Assembly: GCA_018241405.1 (NCBI GenBank)
Contig: JAFEDY010000052.1
Coordinates: forward strand, 1-32,905
Length of the DNA: 32,905 nucleotides
Reading direction: 5' to 3'
DNA from: Pseudomonadota bacterium
Lineage (GTDB): Bacteria; Pseudomonadota; Gammaproteobacteria; Burkholderiales; Burkholderiaceae_C
Both the position numbers and the translations under genes were made by a program. The notes beneath the pieces were generated by a model. That model made no database searches. It saw only the letters and a list, made by a program, of their open reading frames with translations, and had not been told where the DNA came from. Positions 25,520 to 32,882 of the stretch are shown here, piece by piece (within the stretch, counting starts at the first letter, position 1; each line of letters begins with the position of its first letter).

Positions 25520-25546
25520 GGGGATTCCTCGCGTTGCCTGGGTTGC

Positions 25547-25999
25547 TCAGGCCTGCGCCGGCACGTTGACCATCCACGGTGTGCCAAAGCGGTCGCGCAC
25601 CATGCCGAAGCCGGGTGACCAGAAGGTGGCGGCAAAGGGCATCACGGCCTGGCCGCCGCCGGCGAGGGCGTCGAACAGGCGTTGGCCCTCGGCCGCGTCG
25701 GCGGCCTGGATGGACACCCACAGGCCTTGCGGCTTCTGGTAGCCGCCGCCGCATTGCGCGGGGTCCTGGCCGGGCGCGGCCGGCATGGTGTCCGAGCCCA
25801 TCAGCGCTTGTGCGCCGACCTGCAGGTGCACGTGCATGATGCGGTTCTTGGCGGCTTCGGGCAACGGCGGCATGCCTGGCTGCGGCGGCATCTCGCCAAA
25901 GGTGCCCTGGTACACGATGGTGCCGCCAAACAGCTTGGCGTAGAAGGCGAAGGCCTCGGCGCAGTTGCCGTCGAAGTTGAGGTAGGGGTTGAATTGCAT
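25547..25999 (-). CDS. PhnB-like VOC protein
   Basis: A 150-residue PhnB/YjdN-type VOC protein: MQFNPYLNFDGNCAEAFAFYAKLFGG (1-26), then RIMHVHLQVGAQALMGSDTMP, then GGGQAVMPFAATFWSPGFGMVRDRFGTPWMVN. The His in MHVHL and Glu-equivalent positions suggest a metal site, but PhnB proteins have no proven enzymatic role. The ATG at 25999 has GGAGACAGG upstream. Third VOC-fold gene of the cluster. Gaps are 32 bp to the GFA gene and 27 bp to the SRPBCC gene, fitting one transcript. Confidence 0.88.
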   Translation of the reverse strand: MQFNPYLNFDGNCAEAFAFYAKLFGGTIVYQGTFGEMPPQPGMPPLPEAAKNRIMHVHLQVGAQALMGSDTMPAAPGQDPAQCGGGYQKPQGLWVSIQAADAAEGQRLFDALAGGGQAVMPFAATFWSPGFGMVRDRFGTPWMVNVPAQA

Positions 26000-26031
26000 A
26001 CCTGTCTCCTGTCGTTGAAAAAAGTAGGGGG

Positions 26032-26382
26032 TCACAACAGCGCGCGGCCGTCGAAATGCTTGACGGGCAGGCTGGCCAGGTCGATGCCTTCCACGCAGCG
26101 CACGTTGATGGCCGCCATCAGCCGGCCCTTGGGGTCTATGCCCTCAGCGTAGGGGTGGATGCCGCAGCTTGGGCAGAAGCGGTGCGTAATGAGGTGCTTG
26201 TGGAACTGGTAGCGCGCCGCGGCGTCGTCGGGCGTGAGCCGCTGGAGCTCTTCAAGCGGCAGGAACCACAGCAGCGAGCCCTTGCGCTGGCAGATCGAGC
26301 AGTTGCACGCAATGACTTCCTGGATGTCGCCTTCGAATGCCACAGCGACTTTTCCGCAGTGGCAGCTGGCTTGGTATTTCAT
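26032..26382 (-). CDS. GFA (glutathione-dependent formaldehyde-activating / CENP-V) family protein
   Basis: A 116-residue zinc protein of the GFA fold. Zinc cysteines are visible in QASCHCGKVAVAF (C7/C9), ACNCSICQRKGS (about C26, C28, C31) and HRFCPSCGIHPYAEG, the full canonical set. Gfa of Paracoccus was described as accelerating S-hydroxymethylglutathione formation, though many members are simply uncharacterised zinc proteins. The ATG at 26382 has AGGAG about 7 bases upstream. The neighbouring gamma-glutamylcyclotransferase-like gene raises a speculative glutathione-conjugate link. Gap of 42 bp from the DUF1428 gene. Confidence 0.9.
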   Translation of the reverse strand: MKYQASCHCGKVAVAFEGDIQEVIACNCSICQRKGSLLWFLPLEELQRLTPDDAAARYQFHKHLITHRFCPSCGIHPYAEGIDPKGRLMAAINVRCVEGIDLASLPVKHFDGRALL

Positions 26383-26424
26383 AAAGGCTCCTGTGTGATT
26401 TGTGGCAGATAGGGGCACGTCGTG

Positions 26425-26778
26425 CTATGCAGCCAGTAGCACGCGAAAACCGCCATAGATCAGGCGCTTGCCGTCGAACGGCATGTCCTTGGGGCAACGC
26501 GGGTCGTCCATGACGGCCTTCATGCCGGCATCGCGCGCCGCGCGCGAGGGCCACACCACCCACGAAAAGACCACGGTTTCGTCATCCTTGCGCTGCACCG
26601 CCATCGGCATGGAGGTCAGCTTTCCCTCGGGCACATCGTCACCCCAGCACTCGACGACCTCGGTGGCGCCATGCTCCTTGAATAGCTGCGCCCCCTGGGT
26701 GGCGACGCGGTGATATACCTCCTTGTTGGCGGTAGGCACTGCCAAGAGGAAGCCCTCGATGTAGCTGTTGGCATTCAT
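26425..26778 (-). CDS. DUF1428 family protein
   Basis: A 117-residue dimeric alpha/beta-barrel-type protein of DUF1428 (YbaA of E. coli is a member). It contains YIEGFLLAVPTANKEVYHRVA (6-26), GATEVVECWGDDVPEGKLTSM, VVFSWVVWPSRAARDAGMKAVM and the ending MPFDGKRLIYGGFRVLL, all typical. The function is unknown. First gene of the ten-gene minus-strand cluster; start ATG 26778. It is divergent from a TetR gene at 26864, and the 85-bp region between them, with GTACACTTTTATAC and the minus-strand TATAAA, is the likely shared promoter/operator. Confidence 0.9.
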   Translation of the reverse strand: MNANSYIEGFLLAVPTANKEVYHRVATQGAQLFKEHGATEVVECWGDDVPEGKLTSMPMAVQRKDDETVVFSWVVWPSRAARDAGMKAVMDDPRCPKDMPFDGKRLIYGGFRVLLAA

Positions 26779-26863
26779 GACGCGGCTTATTTGTGGACGA
26801 TGTACACTTTTATACGCGCCTGCCAGTTGAAATTGCGCGGCGCCCATGTAAAACCCAGTAAAA
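26779..26863. promoter_or_regulatory. Divergent promoter/operator region between DUF1428 and tetR
   Basis: This 85-bp region is AT-richer than the flanking genes and must hold the promoters of both directions. It contains GATGTACACTTTTATACGC around 26795-26815. TGTACA within it is palindromic and overlaps a minus-strand TATAAA, a possible -10 for the small-enzyme cluster. TetR-type repressors commonly bind such short divergent regions and repress both genes. That role is inferred from layout; hexamers at -35 are weak. Confidence 0.4.
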
Positions 26864-27538
26864 ATGTCGGATAAAGATTCCAGCCCCGTTCGGCGCACCT
26901 ACCGGCACGGTGACCTGCGGCGCGCGTTGCTGGAGGCCGGTGTCGCGCTGGCGCGCGATGGCGGGCCGGCGGCCATCGTGCTGCGCGAGGCCACGCGGCG
27001 CGCGGGTGTGGTGCCCAATGCGGCGTACCGGCATTTCCACAGCCATCAGGCCTTGCTGGAGGCGGTGCGCGCGGAGGCGCTGGCGCAGCTGGCGCGCGCC
27101 ATAGAGGCCGAGATCGACGCCACGCGGCGCATGCGCGATCCGCAGCGGCGCGCGCGTGCGGCGTTCCGCGGCGTGGGCCTGGGCTACTTGCGCTTTGCGC
27201 GGCAGGAGCCTGGGTTGTTTCGCACGGCCTTTGCAGCCCGACCGTTTGCTGTGAACGATCACGGGCAGCAGGACGAGGGCGCGGCGCGCGGCGCCAGCGG
27301 CATGAACCCGTTCGAGCTGCTGTGCCATGCGCTCGACGGCATGGTCGCAGCCGGCCTGCTGCCGCCGGCGCGCCGGCCGGGCGCCGAATTCATGGCCTGG
27401 TCTGCCGTGCACGGCATGGCCATGCTGGTGCTCGACGGCCCCTTGCGCGGCCTGGCCGAACCTCAACACCAAGCGCTGGCCGAGCGGCTGGTCGCCATGG
27501 TTGAGCAGGGTTTGCTGGCCGAAGCTTCGTTACCATGA
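26864..27538 (+). CDS. TetR/AcrR-family transcriptional regulator
   Basis: A 224-residue TetR-type regulator. The N-terminal helix-turn-helix is clear: RRTYRHGDLRRALLEAGVALA then REATRRAGVVPNAAYRHFHSHQALLEAV (about 10-68). The ligand-binding domain contains RAAFRGVGLGYLRFARQEPGLFRTAF and the C-terminal WSAVHGMAMLVLDGPL, features of the TetR_C_33 (WHG) subgroup. It is divergent from the DUF1428-led cluster and its stop is 6 bp before the sirtuin start, so the sirtuin is probably co-transcribed. Likely regulator of the ten-gene cluster and/or itself; the inducer is unknown. Confidence 0.92.
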   Translation: MSDKDSSPVRRTYRHGDLRRALLEAGVALARDGGPAAIVLREATRRAGVVPNAAYRHFHSHQALLEAVRAEALAQLARAIEAEIDATRRMRDPQRRARAAFRGVGLGYLRFARQEPGLFRTAFAARPFAVNDHGQQDEGAARGASGMNPFELLCHALDGMVAAGLLPPARRPGAEFMAWSAVHGMAMLVLDGPLRGLAEPQHQALAERLVAMVEQGLLAEASLP

Positions 27539-27544
27539 GCCGCC

Positions 27545-28315
27545 ATGGACGACTGCCATCCAGACACTTTTGATCAGGTTCGCGCCTGGCTGCAGGGCGC
27601 GCGCCATATCGCCGTGCTGACCGGCGCGGGCATCAGCGCAGAGTCGGGCGTGCCCACCTTCCGCGACGCCCAGACCGGCCTGTGGGCGCGCTACCGCCCC
27701 GAGGACTTGGCCACTGAAGAAGCCTTTCGGCGCAACCCCCAGCGCGTCTGGGACTGGTATGCCGAGCGGCGCGAGCGCCTGCGCGGCGTGCAGCCCAACG
27801 CCGGCCACCACGCGCTCGCCGCCTTTGCGCGGCGCCACCCCGGTCGGCTCACCCTCATCACGCAGAACGTGGACGGCCTGCACCAGTTGGCCGGCAGCGA
27901 GGGCGTGCTGTGCCTGCACGGCAGCATTGCCGACAACCGTTGGCTGAACCGCCCGCGCCCCTGCTGTGACCTGGCCAGCGCCATACCGGGCCGTCCGCCG
28001 CGCTGCGCGGGTTGCGGCAACCTGGTACGCCCGGCCGTGGTCTGGTTTGGCGAGGAACTGCCGCAGCAGGCGCTGGACGCCGCGCAGCAGGCCGCGCAGA
28101 ACTGCGGCCTGATGCTGGTCGTTGGCACGGCCGGCGCCGTCTATCCCGCCGCCGGCCTGGCCCATCGGGCGCGCCATGCCGGTGCGCGCGTGGTGGTCAT
28201 CAACACCGCGCCCAGCGAGCTCGACGCCGTGGCCCACGCCGTGCTGCGCGGCCCGTCGGCGCACCTGCTGCCGGCGCTGCTTGCCGATTCAGACCCAGCC
28301 CAGCGCGCCCAGTAG
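27545..28315 (+). CDS. Class III sirtuin, NAD-dependent protein deacylase
   Basis: A 256-residue Sir2-family enzyme removing acyl groups from lysine with NAD. Motifs: [15 protein letters not shown] (27-41), [10 protein letters not shown] (106-115) with catalytic His in LHGSI (H125). A Tyr-Arg pair in [11 protein letters not shown] (Y72, R75) matches the Y-x-x-R of SIRT5/CobB that reads acidic acyl groups, so desuccinylase or demalonylase activity is likely. The zinc module is odd: its first pair is adjacent (RPRPCCDL, C140-C141) instead of C-x2-C, while the second is normal (RCAGCGN). It follows tetR after 6 bp. Its 3' end overlaps the convergent chromate transporter gene by 27 bp. Confidence 0.9.
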   Translation: MDDCHPDTFDQVRAWLQGARHIAVLTGAGISAESGVPTFRDAQTGLWARYRPEDLATEEAFRRNPQRVWDWYAERRERLRGVQPNAGHHALAAFARRHPGRLTLITQNVDGLHQLAGSEGVLCLHGSIADNRWLNRPRPCCDLASAIPGRPPRCAGCGNLVRPAVVWFGEELPQQALDAAQQAAQNCGLMLVVGTAGAVYPAAGLAHRARHAGARVVVINTAPSELDAVAHAVLRGPSAHLLPALLADSDPAQRAQ

Positions 28316-28888
28316 CGCCCCACCAGCCAACAGCCACAGCAGGTGGATGCGCGTGCGCCATACCAGCAGCGTGGTGACGGCGGAGAGCAGCCACAGCCGC
28401 CAGTCGCGCGCCGGATCGCCATGGGCGCTGCCCAGCACCCAGGCCGTGGCCAGGATCAGGCCGATCACCAGCGGCGTCATGCCCTGTTTGAAGGCGCGCA
28501 CCACGCGGCGCTCGCGGTTCTTGTGCGCCCAGCGCGTGGCGGCCCAGGTCAGCAGGCTGCTGGGCAGCATGGCGCCCAGCATGCACAGGGCCGCGCCGAG
28601 CGCGCCCGCGGCCCAGGCCATGTGCGTGCCGTCGCCCGTGTTCAGGCCCACGTTCCAGCCCAGCAGTGCGATGAACAGCACGTTCGGGCCGGGGGCCGAC
28701 TGGGCGATGACGATGGATGTGTTGAACTGCATGTCGGTCAGCCAGCCCTGCTGCTGCACCAGGAAGCGGTGCATGTCGGGCGCCGTGGCGATGGCCCCGC
28801 CCACGGCCAGCAGCGAGATCGACATGTAGTACAGGAACAGGTTCAGCCAATCCAGGGGTTGAAGCTGCAGGGTCAGTGCCGTGGCCAT
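28289..28888 (-). CDS. Chromate transporter subunit (CHR domain, second half)
   Basis: A 199-residue half-size chromate ion transporter. The CHR domain signature is present: YMSISLLAVGGAIATAPDMHRFLV (20-43), TSIVIAQSAPGPNVLFIALLGW (about 55-76), then several hydrophobic helices with RWAHKNRERRVVRAFKQGMTPLVIGL between them. Full-length ChrA has two CHR halves of opposite topology; here they are two genes, 12 bp apart, the arrangement called short-chain CHR. The pair should form a heterodimer exporting chromate, though sulfate-like oxyanions are also possible. Its end overlaps the convergent sirtuin gene (28289-28315). No ChrB regulator is in the window. Confidence 0.88.
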   Translation of the reverse strand: MATALTLQLQPLDWLNLFLYYMSISLLAVGGAIATAPDMHRFLVQQQGWLTDMQFNTSIVIAQSAPGPNVLFIALLGWNVGLNTGDGTHMAWAAGALGAALCMLGAMLPSSLLTWAATRWAHKNRERRVVRAFKQGMTPLVIGLILATAWVLGSAHGDPARDWRLWLLSAVTTLLVWRTRIHLLWLLAGGALLGALGWV

Positions 28889-28900
28889 GGTGTCACGCTC

Positions 28901-29491
28901 TCAGGCAGGCAGCTTGCGCCAGGTGAGCGCGCAGGCCGCGCCGCCCACCACGGGAAGCACCCAGGCCAGCGGCAGACGCAGCACGCTCATGGCAGCAAAG
29001 GTGGCGGCGACGATCAGGCCGCAGGACAGGGGGCCCAGCGGATGCTTGGCGAGCGCTCCCAACAGCCGGCAGCCCACGCCCGCGACCAGGCCGGCCGCCA
29101 CCGCCCCCATGCCGCGCAGTGCGCCGACCACCATCGGGTGCGCGGCAAAGGCGGTGTATACCGCGGCCAGCGATACGACGAGCAGCATGGGCAGCAGCAA
29201 CATGCCCGCCACGGCCACCAGGGCGCCGCGTGCACCGAAATGGCGGTCGCCCAGCATGATGGACAGGTTCACCACGTTGGGGCCAGGCAGTATCTGCGCG
29301 GCGGCCCAGTCCTCCATGAACTCTTCGTTCGTCAGCCACTGGCGGCGCTCCACCAGCTCCCGCTGGACCACGGCCAGCACGCCTCCAAAGCCCTGCAGCG
29401 CCAGCCAGGTGAAGGCCCAGAACAGCTCGCGCAGGCTGCGAGGCCTGGGGCGCGTATCGGTGGCAGACGCATTGATGGATGGGGTTGGCAT
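28901..29491 (-). CDS. Chromate transporter subunit (CHR domain, first half)
   Basis: A 196-residue half-size ChrA subunit. It contains SLRELFWAFTWLALQGFGGVLAVVQRELV (residues about 18-46), EDWAAAQILPGPNVVNLSIMLGDRHFGA, then MLLLPMLLVVSLAAVYTAF and further hydrophobic segments. The GFGG and PGPN motifs are CHR hallmarks. Two in-frame ATGs fit: 29491 (used here) and 29515 (8 residues longer); neither has a strong ribosome site. It is transcribed ahead of the second half gene, 12 bp apart. The 111-135 bp upstream region separates it from the divergent SMR gene and holds a strong hairpin. Confidence 0.88.
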   Translation of the reverse strand: MPTPSINASATDTRPRPRSLRELFWAFTWLALQGFGGVLAVVQRELVERRQWLTNEEFMEDWAAAQILPGPNVVNLSIMLGDRHFGARGALVAVAGMLLLPMLLVVSLAAVYTAFAAHPMVVGALRGMGAVAAGLVAGVGCRLLGALAKHPLGPLSCGLIVAATFAAMSVLRLPLAWVLPVVGGAACALTWRKLPA

Positions 29492-29541
29492 TGTGGGCGC
29501 GGCAAAGCCTGCCATGGTACGCGCGGCTGCGGCGCGGCGGA

Positions 29542-29558
29542 CATCGCTGAACGCGATG
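29542..29558. promoter_or_regulatory. Hairpin/operator candidate between chrA pair and SMR gene
   Basis: CATCGC (29542-29547) pairs perfectly with GCGATG (29553-29558) across a TGAAC loop. It lies within a wider GC-rich dyad (GCGGCGGA on the left, AGCCGCCGC on the right, 29529-29575). It sits in the divergent region between the chromate transporter pair and the SMR pump. It could be an operator or an RNA hairpin in the leader of either; I cannot tell which. Confidence 0.3.
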
Positions 29559-29626
29559 CGTCCATCAGCCGCCGCGACGGAAGGTGAGGCATAAGATTGG
29601 TTAACCCGCTGCGTCGCGCTATTCCC

Positions 29627-29959
29627 ATGCATCCGTACATCCTGCTCGGCATTTCCATCGTGGCCGAGGTCGTCGCGACCTCGGCCCTGAAGTCCTCCCA
29701 GGGCCTCACGCGCCTGTGGCCGGCGGCGCTGGCCGTGCTGGGCTACTGCCTTGCGTTCTACCTCGTCTCCAAGGTCATGAACCACATGGCGACAGGCGTC
29801 GTCTACGCCGTGTGGTCCGGGCTGGGCATTGTGTTGATCTCGCTCGTGGGCTGGCTGCTCCATGGGCAGAAGCTGGACTTGCCCGCCCTCATCGGCATGG
29901 CCATGATCGTGGGCGGTGTGCTGGTCATGCAGCTGCTGTCCAAGAGTACGGGAAGATAA
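29627..29959 (+). CDS. EmrE-like small multidrug resistance (SMR) transporter
   Basis: A 110-residue four-helix proton-coupled pump of the SMR family, active as an antiparallel dimer. The proton/substrate glutamate is in ISIVAEVVATSALK (E14, as in EmrE). The Y60 and W63 positions in GVVYAVWSGLGIVLISLVGW also match EmrE, as does the loop HGQKLDLPALIGM. These residues mark the Qac (drug-exporting) subtype rather than the Gdx guanidine exporters. The ATG at 29627 is chosen for the family start MHPYILLG, rather than the frame back to 29597. Divergent from the chromate transporter pair. Confidence 0.92.
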   Translation: MHPYILLGISIVAEVVATSALKSSQGLTRLWPAALAVLGYCLAFYLVSKVMNHMATGVVYAVWSGLGIVLISLVGWLLHGQKLDLPALIGMAMIVGGVLVMQLLSKSTGR

Positions 29960-29964
29960 GAGTC

Positions 29965-30012
29965 TAATTGGCAGCTGACGCCTATTGGCCAAGGGCCAGA
30001 AGCTATTGTTTT
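29965..30012. repeat. Intergenic hairpin element (AGCTATTGTTTTGA type)
   Basis: Between the SMR stop and dsdA. GGCAGCTGACGCCTATTGGC and GGGCCAGAAGCTATTGTTTT contain a short inverted TTGGCC/GGCCAA-like core. They end in AGCTATTGTTTTGAAAG, resembling AGCTCTTGTTTTAATAG at 2041-2056. It may act as a terminator for the SMR gene. The dsdA initiation region begins within this repeat's right flank. Confidence 0.4.
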
Positions 30013-30028
30013 GAAAGCGTGTACAACC

Positions 30029-31363
30029 ATGACCAAAGGCTCCGACACTCTCGCACCCGCCGCGCTGCTGCGCCAGGCACAGCCCTGCCTGTGGCTCAAC
30101 CCGCAGCGCCAGACGGCGCTGCCCACGGCCTTGCCCATCGCTGGCGGGCGCATTGGCCTGGCAGATACGCAGGCCGCCGCCGCGCGCCTGGCGCGCTTTG
30201 CGCCGCTATTGGCGCGGCTGTTTCCGGAGCTTGAGGCATCGGGCGGCGTGATCGAATCACCGCTGCTGCCGGCGTCTGGCTTGCCGCAGACCCTGGGCCT
30301 GGCGCCGGGGTGCCTGCGGATCAAGGCCGACCATCTGCTTCCCGTGGCCGGCTCGATCAAGGCGCGTGGGGGCATGCACGAGGTGCTGGAGTTTGCCGAG
30401 AGCCTGGCGCTGCGCCACGGCCTGGTCACGCCGCAGTCCGGCCCCGACGCCTACCGCGCCCTGGCCGACCCGACCGCACGCGCGCTGTTTGCGCGCTACA
30501 CCGTGGCCGTGGGCTCCACCGGCAACCTGGGGCTGAGCATAGGCGTGGCCGCCTCGGCCCTGGGCTTTCGCGCGGTCGTACATATGTCGGCGGATGCCAA
30601 GGAGTGGAAGAAGGAGCGCCTGCGCCGGCGCGGCGTGCAGGTGGTGGAGCATGTGGGCGACTACGAGGCGGCCGTGGCCGCGGGGCGTGCCCAGGCGGCA
30701 GGCGACCCGTACAGCCATTTTGTCGACGACGAGCGCTCCCTGTCCCTGCTGCTGGGCTACAGCGCCGCAGCGCTGCACCTGCACGGGCAACTGCAGCAGG
30801 CGGGCATCGCGGTGGATGCAGCGCACCCGCTCTTCGTCTACCTGCCCTGCGGCGTGGGCGGTGCGCCCGCGGGCATCACCTTCGGCCTGCGCCAGGTGCT
30901 GGGCCCGCATGTGCATTGCTTCTTTGCTGAGCCGGTGCAGTCGCCCTGTTTTCTGCTGCAGATGATGGCGGGGCAGGGCGCGCACCCCTCGGTGTACGAC
31001 TGGGGCCTGAGCAACCGCACCGAGGCCGACGGCCTGGCCGTGCCGCGCGCCTCGCTGCCCGCGGCCGAGCTCATGGGGCCGCTGCTCTCGGGCTGCTTCA
31101 CGGTGCAGGACGATGATTTGTTCCGCCAGTTGGTGCAGGTGCTGGATGCGACGGGCGAGCGCATCGAGCCATCTGCCGCCGCAGGCTTGGGCGGCCCGGC
31201 CATGCTGATGGAGTCGGATGCGGGCCGGGCGTGGCTTGCGGCGCAGGGGCTGCTCGCGCATCTGCCGCAGGCCACGCATCTGGTCTGGACCACGGGCGGC
31301 CTGTTCGTGCCCGACGAGGAATACCAGCGCTTCGTGCAGCGCGGCCGTTCGCTTGCGGCTTGA
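30029..31363 (+). CDS. dsdA: D-serine dehydratase (D-serine ammonia-lyase)
   Basis: PLP enzyme converting D-serine to pyruvate and ammonia. The 444-residue product has DsdA length and signatures: [19 protein letters not shown] (72-90), the Schiff-base lysine in [21 protein letters not shown] (K111), and the phosphate-binding loop [20 protein letters not shown] (161-180). [15 protein letters not shown] and the late [21 protein letters not shown] also fit. The ATG at 30029 is used; TTG at 30011 is an alternative because the ribosome site is weak for both. A D-amino-acid-oxidase-type gene follows after 15 bp. No dsdC regulator or dsdX permease is in the window. Confidence 0.94.
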   Translation: MTKGSDTLAPAALLRQAQPCLWLNPQRQTALPTALPIAGGRIGLADTQAAAARLARFAPLLARLFPELEASGGVIESPLLPASGLPQTLGLAPGCLRIKADHLLPVAGSIKARGGMHEVLEFAESLALRHGLVTPQSGPDAYRALADPTARALFARYTVAVGSTGNLGLSIGVAASALGFRAVVHMSADAKEWKKERLRRRGVQVVEHVGDYEAAVAAGRAQAAGDPYSHFVDDERSLSLLLGYSAAALHLHGQLQQAGIAVDAAHPLFVYLPCGVGGAPAGITFGLRQVLGPHVHCFFAEPVQSPCFLLQMMAGQGAHPSVYDWGLSNRTEADGLAVPRASLPAAELMGPLLSGCFTVQDDDLFRQLVQVLDATGERIEPSAAAGLGGPAMLMESDAGRAWLAAQGLLAHLPQATHLVWTTGGLFVPDEEYQRFVQRGRSLAA

Positions 31364-31378
31364 AGAAAGGCATCACCC

Positions 31379-32506
31379 ATGCAGAGCTGGGACTTCGTCA
31401 TCATCGGCGCGGGCATTGCCGGCGCCTCCATGGGCTGGGAGCTGGCCGCGCAGCGCCGCGTGCTGCTGCTGGAGCGCGAATCCCAGCCTGGCTACCACAC
31501 CACGGGGCGCTCGGCAGCGCTGTATTCGGCCACCTACGGCACGCCCAACATCCGGGCGCTCACGCGGGCCAGCCGCGCCTTCTATGACGCGCCGCCGCCC
31601 GGCTTTGCCGACGCGCCCATCCTCACGCCGCGTGGCGTGGTGTATCTGGCGGGGCCCGATCAACTCGATTTGCTTGACTCTGCCTACGCCGAGGCCCTGC
31701 CGCGCAACCCCGATGTGCGGCGGCTCACGCGCGCGCAGATGGTGGAGTGCGCCCCCTGCCTGCGCCCCGAGGCCGTGGCGGCGGGCATGAGCGAGCCCGG
31801 CGCCGCCGACATCGACGTGCACGCGCTGCACCAGGGCTATCTGCGCGGCCTGCGCCAGCGCGGCGGCGAGATCCGCACCGACGCCGAGGTCATTGGCCTC
31901 ACATCCCTGGAGGGTGGCTGGCGCGTCACGCTCGCGGATGGCACCGTCATCGCCGCCGGCGCCGTGGTCAACGCCGCAGGTGCCTGGGCCGATGTCGTCG
32001 CGGGCCTGGCCGGCGTGCCGCCCATAGGGCTGCAGCCCTGTCGGCGCACGGCCTTCACCTTCCCGGTGCCGGCGGGCATGCAGGGGGCCGACTGGCCGGC
32101 CGTGATCGGCATTGCCGAGGACTACTACTTCAAGCCCGACGCCGGGCAGATGCTCGGCTCACCCGCCAATGCCGACCCGGTGGCGCCGCACGACGTGGTG
32201 CCCGAGGAGCTGGATGTGGCCCTGGGCATACACCGCATCGAGCAGGTGAGCTGCTTCAGCATCCGCCGGCCCACGCGTACCTGGGCGGGGCTGCGCTCCT
32301 TCGTGGCCGATGGCGATCTGGTCATGGGCTGGGACAACCATGTGCCCGGCTTCTTTTGGCTGGCCGCGCAGGGCGGCTACGGCATACAAAGCGCGGCGGG
32401 CGCGGCGCTGCTGGCGCGTCAGCTGGCGCTGGGCGAGGCACTGGCGCCCGCATTGGCCCGCGAGGGCGTGGATGCGGCCGGCCTGTCGCCGGCGCGGCTG
32501 CGCTGA
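31379..32506 (+). CDS. FAD-dependent D-amino-acid dehydrogenase/oxidase-family protein
   Basis: A 375-residue flavoprotein of the DAO (DadA/glycine oxidase) superfamily. The FAD dinucleotide fold is at the start: DFVIIGAGIAGASMGWEL (5-22). YHTTGRSAALYSATYG holds the flavin, and VVNAAGAWADVVAGLAG and a C-terminal GGYGIQSAAGAALLARQL complete the fold. The YHTTGRSAA phrasing resembles the D-arginine dehydrogenase (DauA) group, which deaminates broad D-amino acids. It begins 15 bp after dsdA, with an AAGAAAGG ribosome-type site. I infer an operon for D-amino-acid breakdown; the exact substrate is open. Confidence 0.87.
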   Translation: MQSWDFVIIGAGIAGASMGWELAAQRRVLLLERESQPGYHTTGRSAALYSATYGTPNIRALTRASRAFYDAPPPGFADAPILTPRGVVYLAGPDQLDLLDSAYAEALPRNPDVRRLTRAQMVECAPCLRPEAVAAGMSEPGAADIDVHALHQGYLRGLRQRGGEIRTDAEVIGLTSLEGGWRVTLADGTVIAAGAVVNAAGAWADVVAGLAGVPPIGLQPCRRTAFTFPVPAGMQGADWPAVIGIAEDYYFKPDAGQMLGSPANADPVAPHDVVPEELDVALGIHRIEQVSCFSIRRPTRTWAGLRSFVADGDLVMGWDNHVPGFFWLAAQGGYGIQSAAGAALLARQLALGEALAPALAREGVDAAGLSPARLR

Positions 32507-32521
32507 ATGGGCAGCGCGCGA

Positions 32522-32725
32522 TCAGGCGTAGGTGTTGACCTGCGTGCCCAGGGCGCCCTCGGTCGCCAGGGGCGGCTGGGGCAGGGCGGCGAGCAGGGTG
32601 GCCGCGGCCGTTTCCTGTATGTCCATGCTTTTCTTCAGCACGCTGACCTGCACGGCGTCGGCCGTTTCGCGGCTTGCCAGGGCGCTGGCGGTGCTGACGA
32701 TGGATTGGGTGAGGGCGACGTCCAT
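32522..32725 (-). CDS. YjfB-family small protein
   Basis: A 67-residue protein: VALTQSIVSTASALASRETADAVQVSVLKKSMDIQETAAATLLAALP followed by a short Pro/Ala-rich tail ending VNTYA. The pattern LKKSMDIQETAAATLL is the YjfB family (putative motility protein) mark. Homologues in Comamonadaceae are short and often placed near motility genes, though none is here. The function is unknown. The ATG at 32725 is the only sensible start. The convergent flavoprotein gene ends 15 bp away. Confidence 0.8.
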   Translation of the reverse strand: MDVALTQSIVSTASALASRETADAVQVSVLKKSMDIQETAAATLLAALPQPPLATEGALGTQVNTYA

Positions 32726-32776
32726 GGTGATCTCGGTAAGGCAATGCCTAGTACTGCAGCCCGGAAGTATCGGAAC

Positions 32777-32882
32777 ATGAAATCGCGCCTTCGCCCGCAT
32801 GGCGGCGTTGCAAATCCTCGCAATAGCTACGGCTATTGCTGCGGTTTGCGCCTTGCCCTGCAGGCGAATCCATCGATTTCAT
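32777..32882. repeat. 106-bp imperfect inverted repeat / long hairpin
   Basis: Two arms of 51 bp (32777-32827 and 32832-32882) face each other across a TACG loop. The outer ends ATGAAATCG / CGATTTCAT and the inner GCAATAGC / GCTATTGC are perfect. The middle shares TTCGCC...GGCGAA-type pairs with mismatches. No gene fits here. It looks like a dispersed intergenic repeat (MITE or REP-like) that could fold into a long RNA hairpin upstream of yjfB. Upstream of yjfB, 32726-32776 shows no clear promoter. Confidence 0.6.

Noticed and set aside
21479..26778. Interpretation of the cluster as an anti-phage defence island
   Set aside because: No nuclease, toxin, restriction, CBASS, Abi or other defence domain is present; the folds are metabolic or detoxification types.
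29516..29626. Possible guanidine riboswitch (mini-ykkC) before the SMR gene
   Set aside because: No pair of hairpins with ACGR loops, and the SMR protein has the EmrE/Qac residues rather than those of the guanidine exporter.
29516..29626. Integron attachment context for the SMR gene (qacE-like cassette)
   Set aside because: No attC-like imperfect palindrome with the expected R-box motifs and no integron integrase in the window.
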